This document shows positions 15,324 through 17,536 of a stretch of DNA of 17,536 bases, in pieces. The translations under genes were made by a program, and so were the position numbers. The number at the start of each line of letters is the position of its first letter. Positions within the stretch are counted from its first letter, which is position 1. The DNA lies in the NCBI GenBank assembly GCA_964226685.1, contig CAXQRU010000006.1, positions 1 through 17,536 on the forward strand, given 5' to 3'. A model generated the notes under the pieces. The model had not been told where the DNA came from and ran no database searches. It saw only the letters and a program-made list of their open reading frames with translations. Source of the DNA: CAXQRU01 sp964226685 (GTDB lineage Bacteria; Pseudomonadota; Gammaproteobacteria; Pseudomonadales; Cellvibrionaceae).

Positions 15324-16385
15324 TTAAAATGGCATCCAAGATTGCTGTAATAAGCGCTCAACCGTCCAAAGTGTTGCAATAATGAGGATGGCGTAGGCGA
15401 GGGCAAGCAAGACCACCCGAGCTTTCAATTGGCTGGCAAGCCATAAAATAGCGCCAGCGCACGCAACGAATCCTAACTGACCAAGCTCCACGCCTAAATT
15501 GAAAAATAGTACTTGGGAGATAAGCGCTTGGCCGCTGATCAGCTCACCAAATACTGAGGCAAAGCCCATGCCGTGAATTAAGCCAATGGCAAAAATTAAA
15601 GCTAAGGGCACCGGTCTTGATTGAGGCCTGACACTGAACCAAGCGCCGATGGCAACAGTCGCTGCGATACAAGCTTCCACTAAATGGCTGGGAAGGCTGA
15701 TCCAGTTAAGAGCGGTTATCAATAGCGTGATGGAATGAGCAATGGTAAAGGTAATGGTGTAAGAGGCAATGGTCTTAATTTTCGCATGGCTTCTGGTCAA
15801 AAACAAAGGCAGCAGTAGCGTCATTAAGAATAACAGGTGATCGGCACCAATTAAAATATGGATGATCCCTTGGTAGATAAAGCTAGTACTGGCATTAGAC
15901 GCATTTTGAAGTGGTATTGTTGGTTCTTTAGCTGAGAGTACATGGGTGTTTTCGGTATCATTGATGAATACTTTTGTTAATGCCAAGTGCAAGGAGTCAA
16001 TGTCTTTTAAAAAGTGATAATGTAATTCATTGATTTGCGAGCAGTCGGTTGAGGCTTTGATCACAGCAAAAACGGTTTGTGCACGGCTATTTAAATCAAT
16101 ATCCTTAATGTCTAAAGCGCAAGTATCTTCTTTATTGCTTAAGCTGACTGATTCTTGTGTTAATTTTTTTATGGCTGTAAGACTGGCTTGAAATTCAGAT
16201 TGTGTTATTGCGCCATCGGCATTTAAGTCAAGTGCAATCACTTTATTGAGATCGATAAGCGCGACCTGCCACTCAAGTTGTGATTCTTGCTCATTAACAA
16301 ACAATTGAATTTTTGCAACACTTTGTGTGTGGGCAAGTGTTAGTTGAGACAAAAGTAAAATAAATAAAGCGATAATAATTTTCAT
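15324..16385 (-). CDS. HupE/UreJ-like membrane protein with N-terminal periplasmic EF-hand region
   Basis: This 353-residue protein starts with a signal peptide (MKIIIALFILLLSQLTLAHT). Residues about 20-160 form a periplasmic region containing a canonical EF-hand calcium loop, DLNADGAITQSEF (53-65; acidic and polar ligands at 1, 3, 5 and 12, Gly at 6, Ile at 8). Residues about 168-350 form about six membrane helices with the HupE/UreJ signatures GIIHILIGADHLLFL and IGLIHGMGFAS. HupE/UreJ proteins are linked to nickel or cobalt uptake, but no hydrogenase or urease genes are nearby, so the transported substrate is uncertain. I chose the ATG at 16385, giving a 5-nt gap after the TPR gene stop, over the TTG at 16394. 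It probably forms an operon with the TPR gene upstream. Confidence 0.88.
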   Translation of the reverse strand: MKIIIALFILLLSQLTLAHTQSVAKIQLFVNEQESQLEWQVALIDLNKVIALDLNADGAITQSEFQASLTAIKKLTQESVSLSNKEDTCALDIKDIDLNSRAQTVFAVIKASTDCSQINELHYHFLKDIDSLHLALTKVFINDTENTHVLSAKEPTIPLQNASNASTSFIYQGIIHILIGADHLLFLMTLLLPLFLTRSHAKIKTIASYTITFTIAHSITLLITALNWISLPSHLVEACIAATVAIGAWFSVRPQSRPVPLALIFAIGLIHGMGFASVFGELISGQALISQVLFFNLGVELGQLGFVACAGAILWLASQLKARVVLLALAYAILIIATLWTVERLLQQSWMPF

Positions 16386-16390
16386 GGCTA

Positions 16391-17485
16391 TCAAATTTTC
16401 AAAATGGTGGTTTGAATATTGTGTTGCTTAGCCCATTGTGCCACTAGTTCTTTGCTATTTTTATCGCCTGATTTTTGAGCTGCTTGATGAAGTAGCAATA
16501 AGTCAAAAACATCACGATTTTTATTCCAGTTGGCTTGGCTATATTGGAGTGCTTGCTCTGCATTTTGTTCGATCAATAAATGCCACATGGCTACGTCTAC
16601 ATAGCGATCTTCTTGCTTTAGATCAATAATTTCATTGATGATCGATTGGATGTTTTCTTTGGCTACCATATCCTTGTTATGAATCGCCTTTGCCATCAAT
16701 ACTCGTAAATAGAGTGGGTTTTCAGGCGTGATTTTTTGCGTAAGACTTAGTACTTCTTCAGATCGATTGTGTATTAATAGATAATCAATCAAGAGTTTTT
16801 TGATGGCATCATCTTCTGTTGGAAACGTTTCTTGGTATTGATCAAACGCTACGATGGCTCGATCAAACTCTCCGGCTTGTAAATAGAGATCAATGATAAT
16901 CGACTGAATCCAGGCATCTAGGCTGCTGTCATTGCTCGATAAGCTCCTCAATGCGATGAGTTTATCGATGGCTTGATTAAGATTGGATGTAACGCCATTG
17001 AGCCAAAGTCGGCAGACCAGCCCAACCTGGTAGTTAATAGCCGAGCCGATATCTTGGCAATTCATGCTAGCTTGGTTATATTGGCCCGTTAACATATATA
17101 AGGGTGTTAACTTTAACAGTGCTTGGTCGTGATAATCTGAGTTTTTCAGAAGTTCTTGATAATGGTTAATAGCTTCTGGAAATTGGTGGGTAAATTGTAA
17201 TAAATCGGCATACAGTATTTTGATATCAGCCTGCTGTTTTTCTGTGTCAGCCAATTTTTCAATCGAGGCAATGGCCACACCGGCATAGCTCATATCTTGT
17301 TTTTCACGAGCTAAGTTCAGTAAATTTTTTAAATGATCAAGGGGTGTAGAATTTTGTGAAGCGGATCTTAACTGGTTGCCTATCAATACGGCTTCACCTG
17401 AGACCAATACGGTATCGTTATTTGCTTGCGATAGCACGGCCGGTGAAGTAATCAAAAAAAGTAACGCGATTAGATAATTTTTCAT
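16391..17485 (-). CDS. Secreted TPR-repeat protein
   Basis: This 364-residue protein has a Sec signal peptide (MKNYLIALLFLITSPAVLSQA) and an otherwise helical body of degenerate tetratricopeptide-like repeats. Examples are the segment with YADLLQFTHQFPEAINHYQE, the one with LYMLTGQYNQA, LYLQAGEFDRAIVAFDQYQ and, near the C-terminus, EQNAEQALQYSQANW. TPR arrays mediate protein-protein contacts, here in the periplasm. The stop overlaps the alternative TTG start of the HupE-like gene and lies 5 nt before its ATG, so the two are likely co-transcribed and may act together. The start is near the window edge; only 29 genomic bases remain upstream, so its promoter or an upstream operon gene is not visible. 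No exact family name is assigned. Confidence 0.85.
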   Translation of the reverse strand: MKNYLIALLFLITSPAVLSQANNDTVLVSGEAVLIGNQLRSASQNSTPLDHLKNLLNLAREKQDMSYAGVAIASIEKLADTEKQQADIKILYADLLQFTHQFPEAINHYQELLKNSDYHDQALLKLTPLYMLTGQYNQASMNCQDIGSAINYQVGLVCRLWLNGVTSNLNQAIDKLIALRSLSSNDSSLDAWIQSIIIDLYLQAGEFDRAIVAFDQYQETFPTEDDAIKKLLIDYLLIHNRSEEVLSLTQKITPENPLYLRVLMAKAIHNKDMVAKENIQSIINEIIDLKQEDRYVDVAMWHLLIEQNAEQALQYSQANWNKNRDVFDLLLLHQAAQKSGDKNSKELVAQWAKQHNIQTTILKI

Positions 17486-17514
17486 GGTTTCTTAGCTTTA
17501 ATGGTCAGTTATTA

Positions 17515-17536
17515 AGATCGGAAGAGCGTCGTGTAG
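17515..17536 (-). other. Sequencing/library adapter remnant
   Basis: The last 22 bases are the exact reverse complement of the first 22, again Illumina TruSeq adapter sequence. Genomic sequence ends at 17514. The inverted pair is a product of library preparation, not a terminal inverted repeat of an element. Confidence 0.97.

Noticed and set aside
16386..16394. TTG start for the HupE-like gene overlapping the TPR gene stop
   Set aside because: The ATG at 16385 begins a normal signal peptide and is a more common start. The TTG adds only three residues. Not fully excluded.
1..17536. Terminal inverted repeats suggesting a transposon or linear element
   Set aside because: The 22-base ends are Illumina adapter sequence, and no transposase, integrase or replication gene is present.

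Overview
The window looks like chromosomal DNA from a marine-type gammaproteobacterium. Codon use is slightly AT-leaning, genes are compact, signal peptides are typically Gram-negative, and every product has its nearest familiar relatives in Proteobacteria. This taxonomic call is an inference from gene content. Both ends are Illumina-style adapter sequence in inverted orientation (1-22 and 17515-17536). The piece is therefore one library or PCR-amplified molecule whose limits are technical, and the first gene is cut by the edge.

Layout. 23-1339 (+) is nicotinamide phosphoribosyltransferase (NadV), missing its N-terminus and followed by a strong intrinsic terminator. 1375-1956 (-) is a small lipoprotein of unknown role. 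2084-3091 (+) is a zinc-ribbon/HExxH metallopeptidase. 3094-12204 (-) is a five-gene operon that meets the peptidase tail to tail. In transcription order it encodes a circularly permuted ATP-grasp protein, an alpha-E protein, a transglutaminase-DUF2126 fusion, an ATP-grasp/alpha-E fusion and a second transglutaminase-like protein. 12422-12847 (+) is a secreted DUF7282-type protein. 13021-13431 (+) is a conserved-looking unknown. 13450-15222 (-) is a CHASE-domain sensor histidine kinase. 16385-15324 and 17485-16391 (-) are a HupE/UreJ-like membrane protein and a secreted TPR protein, probably one operon.

The centrepiece is the ATP-grasp/alpha-E/transglutaminase operon. Families of this kind have been predicted by comparative genomics to make and break amide bonds in a peptide-tagging or peptide-metabolite pathway; the substrate is not known to me. 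Here the module ATP-grasp, alpha-E, transglutaminase appears twice in the same order. The upstream copy is unfused, with DUF2126 (a putative amidoligase) added to its transglutaminase. The downstream copy has its ATP-grasp and alpha-E fused. Gene spacing is very tight (TAATG, 19 nt, 10 nt, ATGA), so the products are probably made together. The neighbouring metallopeptidase belongs to a family I associate with these clusters. No proteasome-like Anbu gene, which often accompanies such clusters, is present in the window. The families are not new, but the duplicated, colinear arrangement with a peptidase is the best lead here.

I found no tRNA, rRNA, CRISPR array, insertion sequence, prophage gene or riboswitch. 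No intergenic gap exceeds about 220 bases.
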